From: Syntrophomonas sp. UBA5288
GTDB lineage: Bacteria; Bacillota; Syntrophomonadia; Syntrophomonadales; Syntrophomonadaceae
Length of the DNA stretch: 23,178 bases
Reading direction: 5' to 3'
NCBI GenBank assembly: GCA_002408445.1
Contig: DHSK01000059.1
Span: 1 to 23,178 of the forward strand
In this document: positions 1 to 6,761 of the stretch, piece by piece
Numbering within the stretch: position 1 is the first letter of the stretch
Layout of the letters: every line of letters starts with the position of its first letter
Translations under genes and position numbers: made by a program
Notes under the pieces: generated by a model
Told to the model about the DNA's origin: nothing
The model's input: the letters and a program-made list of their open reading frames with translations, nothing else
The model's database searches: none

Positions 1-96
1 GGCGAATCCTTCTGGGGTATGTGGAAAGGTACGGTACGGTCTGACTGGGCTGCTCACCATCATGCCAAGTGGTATGACGAGGTAACTAAATCTTAA
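1..96 (+). CDS. Formate dehydrogenase cytochrome b (gamma) subunit, C-terminal end only
   Basis: The window opens inside a reading frame that ends at TAA 94-96. The visible 31 residues end in WAAHHHAKWYDEVTKS. This matches the cytosolic tail of FdnI/FdoI-type cytochrome b subunits, which typically ends in a 'DWA..HHP.WY.E' pattern after the last membrane helix. In that family the subunit anchors the formate dehydrogenase to the membrane and passes electrons between haem b and the quinone pool. The fdhE gene starts 28 nt downstream, which supports the assignment. The catalytic and iron-sulfur subunits should lie upstream, outside the window. The family call rests on a short tail plus context, so a related cytochrome b (for example of a hydrogenase) is not excluded. 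Confidence 0.6.
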   Translation, partial: GESFWGMWKGTVRSDWAAHHHAKWYDEVTKS

Positions 97-124
97 ACGA
101 AATTGTATAAAGGAGAATTTTCAA

Positions 125-883
125 ATGGTTGCAAAAAAAGGCAAATTAATTACAACAGAAGGTGACGGAATCCTTGAACAAACTTTTCAAAAGTATAGAC
201 TGTTGAAACAGGAAGTTGATAAGTGGCAGCAAGAACGCAAGACATATTGGCTGAATACTCTTAATCTGGCTGATAATCCTCCGTATTTACCTATCCTGGA
301 TTTGCCTTCGGAAGCAATTATTGAGCTTTGGCAAAGATTAAATACGCTTGCCAAAGTAGAAATATCCGATTCTGAACTCAGGATAATGTGGGAAAAATTT
401 ATCAAGAGCGAAAATGTAATGGATGCAGATATGTCAACCCGTTTTCAAATGGCACTAAACGGTGTCGCACATATTGCCGGTGAAATGGCTTATCAAAAAG
501 GTGTACCGGCTTCAGATGACCCCCAGGGTATTACCTTCTGCCCGGTTTGTGGCGAAGCATCCACTCTGGCGGTCCTGACACCACCTACTGGAAAAAGAAT
601 AATGCACTGTACCATGTGTGACTTTGAATGGTCAGTAAAACGTGTTGGTTGTTTGTATTGCGGCAGTGAAGATTCCAAGCAGCAAATCTTTCTCAAAGAT
701 GAAACTTTTCCAGGTATTGAAATGGCTGTTTGCCAGATTTGCGGACAGTATTTCAAGGAGATTGATGGTCGGGAGCTGACTGTGAGGGATTATTTGTGGG
801 AAGATTTACGAACCCTCCCTTTGAATTATGCCACCGAACTGTGGCTTACCGAGCATTGGAAAAAGAGCAACCAGATCCATTAG
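125..883 (+). CDS. fdhE: FdhE-family formate dehydrogenase accessory protein
   Basis: The 252-residue product carries four CxxC pairs in its C-terminal half (C139/C142, C162/C165, C176/C179, C203/C206), which is the rubredoxin-like iron-binding layout of FdhE. FdhE is a cytoplasmic maturation factor needed for active molybdenum/tungsten formate dehydrogenases of the FDH-N/O type. Its N-terminal ~130 residues are helical and variable in the family, and the protein is somewhat shorter than E. coli FdhE (~309 residues). The start ATG at 125 has AAGGAG at 111-116 at normal spacing. It follows the cytochrome b gene by 28 nt, so it is probably the last gene of the fdh operon, which ends at the terminator at 999-1033. 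Confidence 0.88.
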   Translation: MVAKKGKLITTEGDGILEQTFQKYRLLKQEVDKWQQERKTYWLNTLNLADNPPYLPILDLPSEAIIELWQRLNTLAKVEISDSELRIMWEKFIKSENVMDADMSTRFQMALNGVAHIAGEMAYQKGVPASDDPQGITFCPVCGEASTLAVLTPPTGKRIMHCTMCDFEWSVKRVGCLYCGSEDSKQQIFLKDETFPGIEMAVCQICGQYFKEIDGRELTVRDYLWEDLRTLPLNYATELWLTEHWKKSNQIH

Positions 884-892
884 AGAATGCAA

Positions 893-1033
893 CAAGGGTT
901 CTTCCTTGATTCCCAGGCCTTTAGGTGCCTGGCACTATCAATCTGAACTAGGGTCTTCCACCGTTAGAGTGTGCCCCCTCCGGGCGTACTCACATAAACT
1001 GACACCGTATCAAAAACGGTGTCAGCTTTTTTT
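893..1033 (+). ncRNA. Structured fdhE 3' region, candidate 3'-UTR-derived small RNA
   Basis: Right after the fdhE stop, three consecutive hairpins precede a terminator. Hairpin 1 is CAAGG 893-897 with CCTTG 904-908. Hairpin 2 is CCAGGC 913-918 with GCCTGG 927-932. Hairpin 3 is GAGTGTGCCC 967-976 with GGGCGTACTC 982-991: ten pairs including two G-U, closing a CCTCC loop. The fourth element is the terminator at 999-1033. No plausible reading frame uses this region. The CCUCC loop is complementary to Shine-Dalgarno sequences, a feature of C-rich-loop regulatory RNAs in Gram-positive bacteria. That it is a separate RNA is inference; it may simply be a structured 3' UTR that protects the fdh message. 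Confidence 0.3.
999..1033 (+). terminator. Intrinsic terminator of the fdh operon
   Basis: A perfect 10-bp stem (CTGACACCGT 999-1008, ACGGTGTCAG 1016-1025) closes a 7-nt loop and is followed by seven T residues (1027-1033). It lies downstream of fdhE in the right orientation. Confidence 0.93.
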
Positions 1034-1065
1034 ATTAACCACCTGAAATCACGACCATTTTATGA

Positions 1066-1098
1066 AGCGGTAGATTATGCGGGGGTGGGGTATTAAAA
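1066..1098 (+). repeat. Intergenic repeat motif, copy 1
   Basis: AGCGGTAGATTATGC followed by a G-rich tract and TGGGGTATTAA is shared, with small changes, by the sites near 5581 and 16270. All three copies are outside genes and on the same strand. Here the G-rich part forms the left arm of the 14-bp hairpin at 1078-1113. Confidence 0.5.
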
Positions 1099-1113
1099 CA
1101 CCCCACCCCCGCA
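1078..1113. repeat. 14-bp perfect inverted repeat (long GC hairpin) between convergent fdhE and mobB
   Basis: TGCGGGGGTGGGGT at 1078-1091 is exactly complementary to 1100-1113, with an 8-nt A/T-rich loop. Neither strand has a T-run after the stem, so it is not a classical intrinsic terminator. It lies 38 nt beyond the mobB stop codon and could stabilise or mark the 3' end of the mobB message. The poly-G/poly-C arms are unusual against the surrounding base composition. Confidence 0.7.
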
Positions 1114-1151
1114 ATTGCTAATAATTTCTGCAACTCAATAAAGCACGGAAT

Positions 1152-1628
1152 TTATTGCGTGCTGGCGATTATGAACTGAGCGATTTGCTCCGCCTGATCA
1201 AAGGTGAAGGCAGGTATGTCGCCATCAATAGGGAAATCCGTGACCCGGGCTATAACATTCTCTACTTCCAGCGGACGGGTGCTTATTTCACGGCGCATTA
1301 CTTCTATTTTCATGGCCGATTCCCTTTTGAAACCTTCCGTTATAATTAAATCCATTCCCTCCGCCACCTGTTCGTATATACTATTCAAGCTTAACTCCGG
1401 GCGGTGTTCGTATTTGATAGATATTTCGGGGGATGCTACATAAACCACATCAGCACCGGCCAGGAATAGTTTTTCCGAATCGCCGGCCGGTTCAATCGAA
1501 ACATAGTGCGAAGCATGCTTTATCACAGCTAATTTTATTCCCTGCCCGGTCAATATACTTACTACTTTAGCCAGCAAAGTGGATTTACCGGAATTATGTT
1601 TACCGACAAATGAAATTATAGGGGGCAT
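1152..1628 (-). CDS. mobB: Molybdopterin-guanine dinucleotide biosynthesis adaptor protein MobB
   Basis: The 158-residue product starts MPPIISFVGKHNSGKST, giving a P-loop at residues 9-17 typical of MobB (GxxNSGKST). It also has conserved features such as VIKHASH and the acidic-hydrophobic LIITEGFKRE around the family's Walker-B-like segment. MobB is a GTP-binding protein that assists MobA in attaching GMP to molybdopterin, giving the bis-MGD cofactor used by formate dehydrogenases. Its position opposite the fdh operon fits this role. It starts 31 nt after the mtaD stop and is probably the last gene of the minus-strand operon, although its function is unrelated to nucleoside salvage. Length is normal for the family. 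Confidence 0.88.
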   Translation of the reverse strand: MPPIISFVGKHNSGKSTLLAKVVSILTGQGIKLAVIKHASHYVSIEPAGDSEKLFLAGADVVYVASPEISIKYEHRPELSLNSIYEQVAEGMDLIITEGFKRESAMKIEVMRREISTRPLEVENVIARVTDFPIDGDIPAFTFDQAEQIAQFIIASTQ

Positions 1629-1659
1629 ATTTACCAGCCTTTCTGCTTCTAACCGATAC

Positions 1660-2952
1660 CTATCCTTTTACCAGCCGTTCCGCTATGGTCCTGCAATGCT
1701 CCAGCACTTCCTGTTCATCGACTGTCTTTATTACCCGGTCTTCCATTATAATATTGCCGTCGACAATGACGGTCAGGACATCACTGGCCTGCCCGGCGTA
1801 GACGATATTGGCCAGGATATCATAACGGGGGGTCATATGGGGTTCACTTAAGCTAAGCAGAATCAGGTCGGCCTTCATCCCTGCTTCCAGTTTCCCGGTT
1901 TCCTTCTCCATCCCCAGTGCTTTTGCTCCGTTTACCGTCGCCATTTCCAGAGCCTGTCCCGCCGGAAGGACGGTGGGATTAAAGGTGTTGACTTTATGTA
2001 AAAGAGCACAGCTGCGCATTTCCTGCAGCATATCGAGATTATTATTGCTGGAAGCACCATCAGTACCAAGTGCCACTGCGATGCCTTTCTCCAACATCTC
2101 CGGGACGGGTGCTATGCCGCTGGCCAGCTTCATATTGCTTTCCGGGTTGTGAGCCACACCGACCTTTTTTGATGCCAGAATTTCTATATCACCAGGTGTC
2201 AAGTGAACACAATGGGCGGCTAGGACCCGGCGCTCCAACAAGCCTATGTCATTCATCAATTCAACCGGAGTCTTGCCGTACTGTTTCTTAATATCCTCAA
2301 ACTCACCTTTGGTTTCAGCCAGGTGAATATGTATACCGGCTCCCAGCTCGTCCGCCAGAGCGATTACCTGTTTAAGGTAATCGGGTGGACAGGTATAAGG
2401 GGCATGAGGGCCTAACATGAATGTAATTCGGCCATTGGCAGCACCCTGCCATTTATTGAATAATTCCCGGCTCTGGGTAATAGCCAGTTCATTTTCCGGC
2501 CCCACCCCAACCATGCCGCGGGATAATATTCCTCTTAAACCGGACTTTTCAACGGCCTGGGCCGCTTCATCCATATGAAAGTACATATCGGTAAAAGCCG
2601 TAGTACCTGATTTAATCATCTCGATATTAGCCAGCAAGGTACCCCAGTAGATGTCTTCAGCGGTAAGGCGGTCTTCCAGGGGCCATATTTTGGTCTGCAG
2701 CCATTCCATTAAAGGCAGATCATCCGCATATCCCCTCAGGAGGGTCATAGCTGCATGAGTATGAGTATTGATAAAACCGGGCAAGGCTACTTTATTGGTC
2801 CCGTCAATAATCTTGTCATACTGGCCCTGTGGGGCCGGGCCGTCCCCCATACGGGTTATGGTATTTCCAGTTATAACGATATAACCTTTTTCGATCACAA
2901 AATCTCGGGCTGTCATGGGAATAATAGTTATGTTATCAAGCAGTATATTCAT
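1660..2952 (-). CDS. mtaD: 5-methylthioadenosine/S-adenosylhomocysteine deaminase
   Basis: The 430-residue amidohydrolase of the TRZ/ATZ-MtaD branch deaminates MTA and SAH (and, in archaeal DadD relatives, 5'-deoxyadenosine) to the inosine forms. Metal-site residues are visible: HTH at H64/H66 (INTHTHAAMTLLRG), HIHLAE at H208/H210, H247 in AAHCVH, and D298 in GTDGASSNNNLDM. ATG at 2952 is chosen because GGGAGG lies 8 nt upstream; the longer frame would need GTG at 2961, almost on top of that site. It follows the aldolase gene by 17 nt in the mtnP-mtnA-aldolase-mtaD operon. In that company it probably feeds methylthioinosine or deoxyinosine to the phosphorylase rather than serving SAH recycling alone. 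Confidence 0.9.
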   Translation of the reverse strand: MNILLDNITIIPMTARDFVIEKGYIVITGNTITRMGDGPAPQGQYDKIIDGTNKVALPGFINTHTHAAMTLLRGYADDLPLMEWLQTKIWPLEDRLTAEDIYWGTLLANIEMIKSGTTAFTDMYFHMDEAAQAVEKSGLRGILSRGMVGVGPENELAITQSRELFNKWQGAANGRITFMLGPHAPYTCPPDYLKQVIALADELGAGIHIHLAETKGEFEDIKKQYGKTPVELMNDIGLLERRVLAAHCVHLTPGDIEILASKKVGVAHNPESNMKLASGIAPVPEMLEKGIAVALGTDGASSNNNLDMLQEMRSCALLHKVNTFNPTVLPAGQALEMATVNGAKALGMEKETGKLEAGMKADLILLSLSEPHMTPRYDILANIVYAGQASDVLTVIVDGNIIMEDRVIKTVDEQEVLEHCRTIAERLVKG

Positions 2953-2969
2953 AATATACACCTCCCGGT

Positions 2970-3620
2970 TTAGCTTTTCTTTTGTCCATAGTTTTTAAAA
3001 TTTTGATTCAGCATGCTAATATCATCTTCCGGCAGTGAATTAATGTTTCCCAACTGGCGGGCGTAAAGGGCGATCATAGCCGTCTTTTCTGCTATGTAGC
3101 ATACTTTTAAGGCATCGGCCGTGTTCTTGCCTACTCCGATCAAGCCATGATTGGCCAGGAGCACTGCTCTCCCCTCACCCAGGGCAGTGACCGTATTTAG
3201 AGCCAGTTCATTAGAACCACAGATGGCATAAGGAGCAACCTCAACTTCATGGCCTATCACCTGAGCTGTTTCCTCGATCAGCACGGGTATTTTCTGCCCG
3301 GCTACCGCGAAAACGGACGCAAATAAACTATGCACATGAACTACTGCTCCAACATCCGGCCGGCGGGTATATATGGCAGCATGTAATTTTGTTTCTACCG
3401 ATGGTTTCCAGCATCCTTCCCTTACCTTGCCCTCCATATCAATTAAGACCATATCTTCTACTGCCAGGCTTTCGTAATTCATGCCGCTGGGGGTTATGAT
3501 CATAAGCTGTTCGCCACTGATCCGGGTGCTGACATTGCCCCAGGTACCCGATACCAGATTGGCTTTGAATATTTCCTTGGCCGTATCCATTACTTCTTTT
3601 CGTTCTTTTAAATACCTCAC
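2970..3620 (-). CDS. Class II aldolase, probable 5-(methylthio)ribulose-1-phosphate / 5-deoxyribulose-1-phosphate aldolase
   Basis: The 216-residue protein of the FucA/AraD class II aldolase family has the zinc-site histidines H95 and H97 (VHVHSLFASVFA) and H158 (LLANHGLIGVG), and the catalytic acid E76 (KPSVETKLHAAIY). Family members cleave ketose-1-phosphates to DHAP and an aldehyde. Directly after mtnA, the likely substrate is the isomerase product, as in the DHAP shunt aldolase (Ald2) described in bacteria such as Rhodospirillum rubrum and in the FucA-type step of Methanocaldococcus. It starts with GTG at 3620, with AAGGGAG about 10 nt upstream in the 28-nt gap after mtnA. Fuculose- or rhamnulose-phosphate aldolase is the alternative, but no deoxy-sugar genes lie nearby. 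Confidence 0.82.
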   Translation of the reverse strand: MRYLKERKEVMDTAKEIFKANLVSGTWGNVSTRISGEQLMIITPSGMNYESLAVEDMVLIDMEGKVREGCWKPSVETKLHAAIYTRRPDVGAVVHVHSLFASVFAVAGQKIPVLIEETAQVIGHEVEVAPYAICGSNELALNTVTALGEGRAVLLANHGLIGVGKNTADALKVCYIAEKTAMIALYARQLGNINSLPEDDISMLNQNFKNYGQKKS

Positions 3621-3648
3621 CGGTGTTCATCTCCCTTTCCTGCTAACA

Positions 3649-4656
3649 TCAGTTTTGGGCAGGTCTAATTATTCCTTTTTCGGTAATAATTGCAGTTATC
3701 AAGCTGCCTGGTGTAACATCAAAAGCCGGGTTAAATACATTTACTTCTGGTACGGTTATTAATTTTCCTCCCAGTTGAAGTACTTCCTCGGGATGACGTT
3801 CTTCAATCGGAATTTCCTGACCGGAATGAATTTCGTTGTCAAAGGTGGACAGCGGAGCAGCTATATAAAAAGGTATATGATGATAGCGGGCCAGGACGGC
3901 CAGTCCATAAGTACCAATTTTATTGGCGGTATCGCCGTTGGCAGCGATGCGGTCTGCTCCGGCTATTACTGCATCCACCATTCCTCTGGACATAACATAG
4001 CCGGCCATGTTGTCGGTTATTAGTGTAACCGGAATATTATCCTGCATTAGTTCCCATACCGTTAACCTCGCTCCCTGCAGGACAGGTCTGGTCTCACAGG
4101 CATAAACCTGTTTAATTTTTTTCTGTTCGCTGGCCGCCCGGATCACTCCCAGAGCAGTCCCGTAGCCACAGGTAGCCAGTGCTCCGGCATTGCATATGGT
4201 CATAATTCTGGTTGCGGGCTTAAGCAATTGCTGCCCTTTCTCTCCGATGGCCTTATTTATCGTCACATCGGCTGCAAACATCCTCTCTGCTTCATCCCGG
4301 AGCCATGCAACCGTTTTTTCTCTTCCCTCTGACCAATGGTCATAAAATAAGCTCTTGATATGTCTTATCGCCCAGAATAGATTTACGGCTGTAGGACGGG
4401 TGGAACACATCAGTGCTGCCACTTGCTCCATATAAGCAGGAAGTTCATGCTCCGGGCCGGTATACTTCCTGACTGCCATGACCAGTCCAAATACGGCCGT
4501 TACCCCTATGAGCGGTGCACCTCTGACCTGTAAACGTTTAATGGCCTCTGCTACTTCCTCCGGGCTCTGACATCTGAGATACACCACCTCGTCAGGCAGC
4601 CTGCTCTGGTCCAGTATTATTACATCATCATTTTCAAAATATAATGTCTGTATCAT
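3649..4656 (-). CDS. mtnA: S-methyl-5-thioribose-1-phosphate isomerase
   Basis: The 335-residue eIF2B-like sugar-phosphate isomerase converts methylthioribose-1-P (or 5-deoxyribose-1-P) to the 1-phosphoketose. Visible signatures are RGAPLIGVTAVFG (45-57), CNAGALATCGYGTALG with catalytic C155, CETRPVLQGARLT (187-199), and GADRIAANGDTANKIGTYG with catalytic D235. The start ATG overlaps the mtnP stop codon (ATGA), so translation is probably coupled. In aerobes this enzyme leads to the MtnB/C/D dioxygenase branch. No such genes are here; a class II aldolase follows instead. Confidence 0.93.
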   Translation of the reverse strand: MIQTLYFENDDVIILDQSRLPDEVVYLRCQSPEEVAEAIKRLQVRGAPLIGVTAVFGLVMAVRKYTGPEHELPAYMEQVAALMCSTRPTAVNLFWAIRHIKSLFYDHWSEGREKTVAWLRDEAERMFAADVTINKAIGEKGQQLLKPATRIMTICNAGALATCGYGTALGVIRAASEQKKIKQVYACETRPVLQGARLTVWELMQDNIPVTLITDNMAGYVMSRGMVDAVIAGADRIAANGDTANKIGTYGLAVLARYHHIPFYIAAPLSTFDNEIHSGQEIPIEERHPEEVLQLGGKLITVPEVNVFNPAFDVTPGSLITAIITEKGIIRPAQN

Positions 4657-5447
4657 TTACTATTTACCTTTTCCATATTTAATACTTTAGGGCAATCGCA
4701 TTTTCTCTCAGCCTTAATATTTTTTACGCTGTCCAGTATCAGCCCTCTGACGTGGGCCAAACTATTTCCCATTATCTCCAGTACTTCGGAATGGGTCAAA
4801 ATTCCGGGGGATATTCCTGCTGCATAATTAGTGACAATAGAGAGATTGGCGTAGCACATACCCAGTTCCCGGGCCAAACATACTTCGGGCACACTGGTCA
4901 TACCGATAATACTGCCGCCCATAATTTTGAACATCTGTATTTCTGCCGCGGTTTCAAAACGGGGGCCCTCGGTACAAACATAAACTCCGCCGTTATGAAT
5001 GGTCAGTTCTTTCTGTTGGCCGGACTGGTAGAGTGCCTCCCTTACCTCGGGACAATAGGGTACGGTCATATCGCAATGGACGACTCCCATATCACCACCT
5101 TCATAGAAGGTATTTTTACGTGTTTTGGTGAAATCCAGGAATTGATCCGCCAATACAAAATCCCCCGGTTTGTAGTCCAAGCGAAGTGAACCTACGGCAG
5201 CGGTTGCAATAATAGTCTTTACTCCCAGATTGTGAAGGGTCTTTATATTAGCACGATAGTTAATCAGGTGGGGAGGTACACTGTGTCCTGCCCCGTGCCT
5301 GGGTATGAATGCTACTTCAAGACCCTCGTAGCGACCGATCGTAACTTTTGTATCTCCATATTCATTATTTAAAGCAATCTCCCTGGCATCCTCCAGCAGA
5401 CCCGGGTCATATACACCGGTCCCGCCGATAATGGCAACTTCAGGCAT
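4653..5447 (-). CDS. mtnP: MtnP-family nucleoside phosphorylase, probably 6-oxopurine (methylthioinosine) specific
   Basis: The 264-residue trimeric PNP/MTAP-family phosphorylase begins MPEVAIIGGTGVYDP and has the phosphate/ribose segment PRHGAGHSVPPHLINYRANI (49-68) and GMTSVPEVCLARE (182-194). The purine-binding segment reads TNYA at 206-209. Adenine-specific MTA phosphorylases have TDYD here (Asp220/Asp222 in the human enzyme), while 6-oxopurine phosphorylases use Asn. This suggests methylthioinosine (MTI phosphorylase) as substrate, in keeping with mtaD in the same operon. The last ~25 residues (after LILDSVKNIK) are a lysine/cysteine-rich extension. AAGGAGG lies upstream of the ATG. It heads the operon and overlaps mtnA by 4 nt. 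Automatic pipelines would name it mtnP; the exact purine preference is inferred. Confidence 0.88.
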   Translation of the reverse strand: MPEVAIIGGTGVYDPGLLEDAREIALNNEYGDTKVTIGRYEGLEVAFIPRHGAGHSVPPHLINYRANIKTLHNLGVKTIIATAAVGSLRLDYKPGDFVLADQFLDFTKTRKNTFYEGGDMGVVHCDMTVPYCPEVREALYQSGQQKELTIHNGGVYVCTEGPRFETAAEIQMFKIMGGSIIGMTSVPEVCLARELGMCYANLSIVTNYAAGISPGILTHSEVLEIMGNSLAHVRGLILDSVKNIKAERKCDCPKVLNMEKVNSK

Positions 5448-5474
5448 GATGTCAGCCTCCTTAAAATTAATTAG

Positions 5475-5628
5475 ACACAGAAGGACACAGATTTGAATAT
5501 GATTAACACAGATTTTATTATAAAACTATAATTAACTGTCCATGGGCTGCATACCACAACCACCTATGAAAAGGAGTATAAGAGATAGGTTATGCCGGGT
5601 TGGGGTATTAATCTGTGTCCTTCTGTGT
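5475..5628. repeat. MITE-like element with 18-bp perfect terminal inverted repeats
   Basis: ACACAGAAGGACACAGAT at 5475-5492 is the exact reverse complement of 5611-5628, about 118 bp apart. The left arm is followed by a second ACACAGATTT (5505-5514). There is no reading frame of note inside. It fills most of the 212-bp gap between mtnP and ftsY. The 'ACACAGA(T/A)...ACACAGAT' type of arm recurs in intergenic repeats of many bacteria, from general recollection. No clear target-site duplication was found, although AATTAGA (5468-5474) and TCTAATT (5642-5648) extend the symmetry beyond the arms. Confidence 0.6.
5581..5610 (+). repeat. Intergenic repeat motif, copy 2
   Basis: GGTTATGCCGGGTTGGGGTATTAA lies just inside the right arm of the inverted-repeat element. 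It is closely similar to the sites near 1066 and 16270. Further on, TCAGCATCTAATTCT (from 5637) matches TCAGCGTCTAATTTT after copy 3, with the ACACAG arm interposed here. Confidence 0.55.
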
Positions 5629-5659
5629 TGAATTTTTCAGCATCTAATTCTAATATCCG

Positions 5660-6715
5660 CTATGAAAATAAAGCCTCGGCAAATATTTCAGCCGAAAACT
5701 CGCGTAGATCCTCCATACCTTCGCCTATGCCCACCAGTTTAACCGGCAGATCCAGTTCCCGGGCAATCGCCAGTACGATACCTCCGCGGGCAGTGCCATC
5801 CAGTTTGGTAAGAATAATGCCGTTTACGCCGGTAGCTTCGGAAAATATGCGGGCCTGACTGATAGCATTTTGTCCGGTAGTTGCATCCAGAACCAGTAGA
5901 ACTTCATGGGGCGCACCCGGTATTTCCCTTTCAATCACCTTGCGAATCTTGCTGATTTCCTTCATGAGATTAGTCTTATTCTGCAATCTTCCGGCGGTAT
6001 CTATAATAAGTACATCGGTTTTGCGCGCCTGGGCCGCATGAATCGCATCGTAAACCACCGCACCAGGGTCGGACCCTTCCTGATGTTTGATAAGTTCAAC
6101 CCCTATCCGGTCGGCCCATATCTGCAACTGGTCTATGGCTGCCGCCCTGAAAGTATCGGCCGCCGCCAGCAGTACCCGATTATGTTCATTTTTGAATTTA
6201 TGAGCTATTTTAGCAATAGAAGTGGTTTTACCGGCTCCATTAACACCCACCACCATAATAATGGTAGGTTTTTCCTCAGTCAACTGCACTGTCATATCAG
6301 GTTTATCTAAAATCCGGGCTATTTCAGCTTTCAAAAGCCTGGTAACTTCGGAAGAATCATTTATTTTTTCCTTGCCGGCAGTTTTTCTTATATTCTGCAC
6401 CAATTCCAGCGATGTATTTATTCCTACATCGGCCTGTATCAATATTTCTTCCAGTTCATCATAAAAATCATCATCCAGCTTGCGATTACTTTTTATCAAG
6501 GTATCTATTTTCTCGGTAAAATTTTGACGGGTCTTGCTAAGACCACTCTTTAATTTATTAAATAACCCGCTTTTTTTTACTTCAGCAGCATCTTCGCAAC
6601 TTGATTCTTCCACTACCGGTTCGGTTTTGACTGCGGCCGGTTCCGCTGCCTGCACCTCAATCTGTTCTTCCTTTTTCTTACCTTTCAGCTTGTCAAACAA
6701 TGCCATCTGCACCAT
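5660..6715 (-). CDS. ftsY: Signal recognition particle receptor FtsY
   Basis: The 351-residue SRP GTPase docks SRP-ribosome complexes at the membrane. After a short charged A-domain (1-~75), the NG domain shows GVNGAGKT (157-164), DTFRAAAIDQL (187-197), DTAGRLQNKTNLMKE (239-253), TKLDGTARGG (303-312) and the closing GIGEGMEDLREF. The first ATG (6715) has AGGAG only 5 nt upstream. ATG at 6706 (MALFDKLKG, a more typical N-terminus) is an almost equally good start, giving 348 residues. It is the last gene of the smc-ftsY pair, a common Firmicute arrangement. Confidence 0.95.
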   Translation of the reverse strand: MVQMALFDKLKGKKKEEQIEVQAAEPAAVKTEPVVEESSCEDAAEVKKSGLFNKLKSGLSKTRQNFTEKIDTLIKSNRKLDDDFYDELEEILIQADVGINTSLELVQNIRKTAGKEKINDSSEVTRLLKAEIARILDKPDMTVQLTEEKPTIIMVVGVNGAGKTTSIAKIAHKFKNEHNRVLLAAADTFRAAAIDQLQIWADRIGVELIKHQEGSDPGAVVYDAIHAAQARKTDVLIIDTAGRLQNKTNLMKEISKIRKVIEREIPGAPHEVLLVLDATTGQNAISQARIFSEATGVNGIILTKLDGTARGGIVLAIARELDLPVKLVGIGEGMEDLREFSAEIFAEALFS

Positions 6716-6761
6716 TCCTTCTCCTAAAAATTATCCTCCATTAACCCGGAGACCTTCCTTG

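Noticed and set aside
884..1000. Moco/Wco riboswitch or selenocysteine tRNA next to the fdh genes
   Set aside because: The region is downstream of fdhE rather than in a 5' leader, and the hairpin pattern does not fit either; there is no tRNA acceptor stem or T-loop.
828..1046. 72-codon plus-strand frame running into the fdh terminator
   Set aside because: It starts inside fdhE, crosses all the hairpins and ends past the terminator; it is a chance frame.
4752..5189. 145-codon plus-strand frame antisense to mtnP
   Set aside because: Shadow of the well-supported phosphorylase gene; no ribosome binding site or recognisable motif.
5517..5522. TATAAT on the minus strand upstream of mtnP as a promoter
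   Set aside because: The nearest -35-like hexamer (TGGACA) gives a spacer of only about 14 nt, so it is not listed as a promoter.
5448..5660. SAM or SAH riboswitch upstream of the methylthioadenosine operon
   Set aside because: The leader is occupied by the inverted-repeat element, and no multi-helix SAM/SAH aptamer or downstream terminator was seen.
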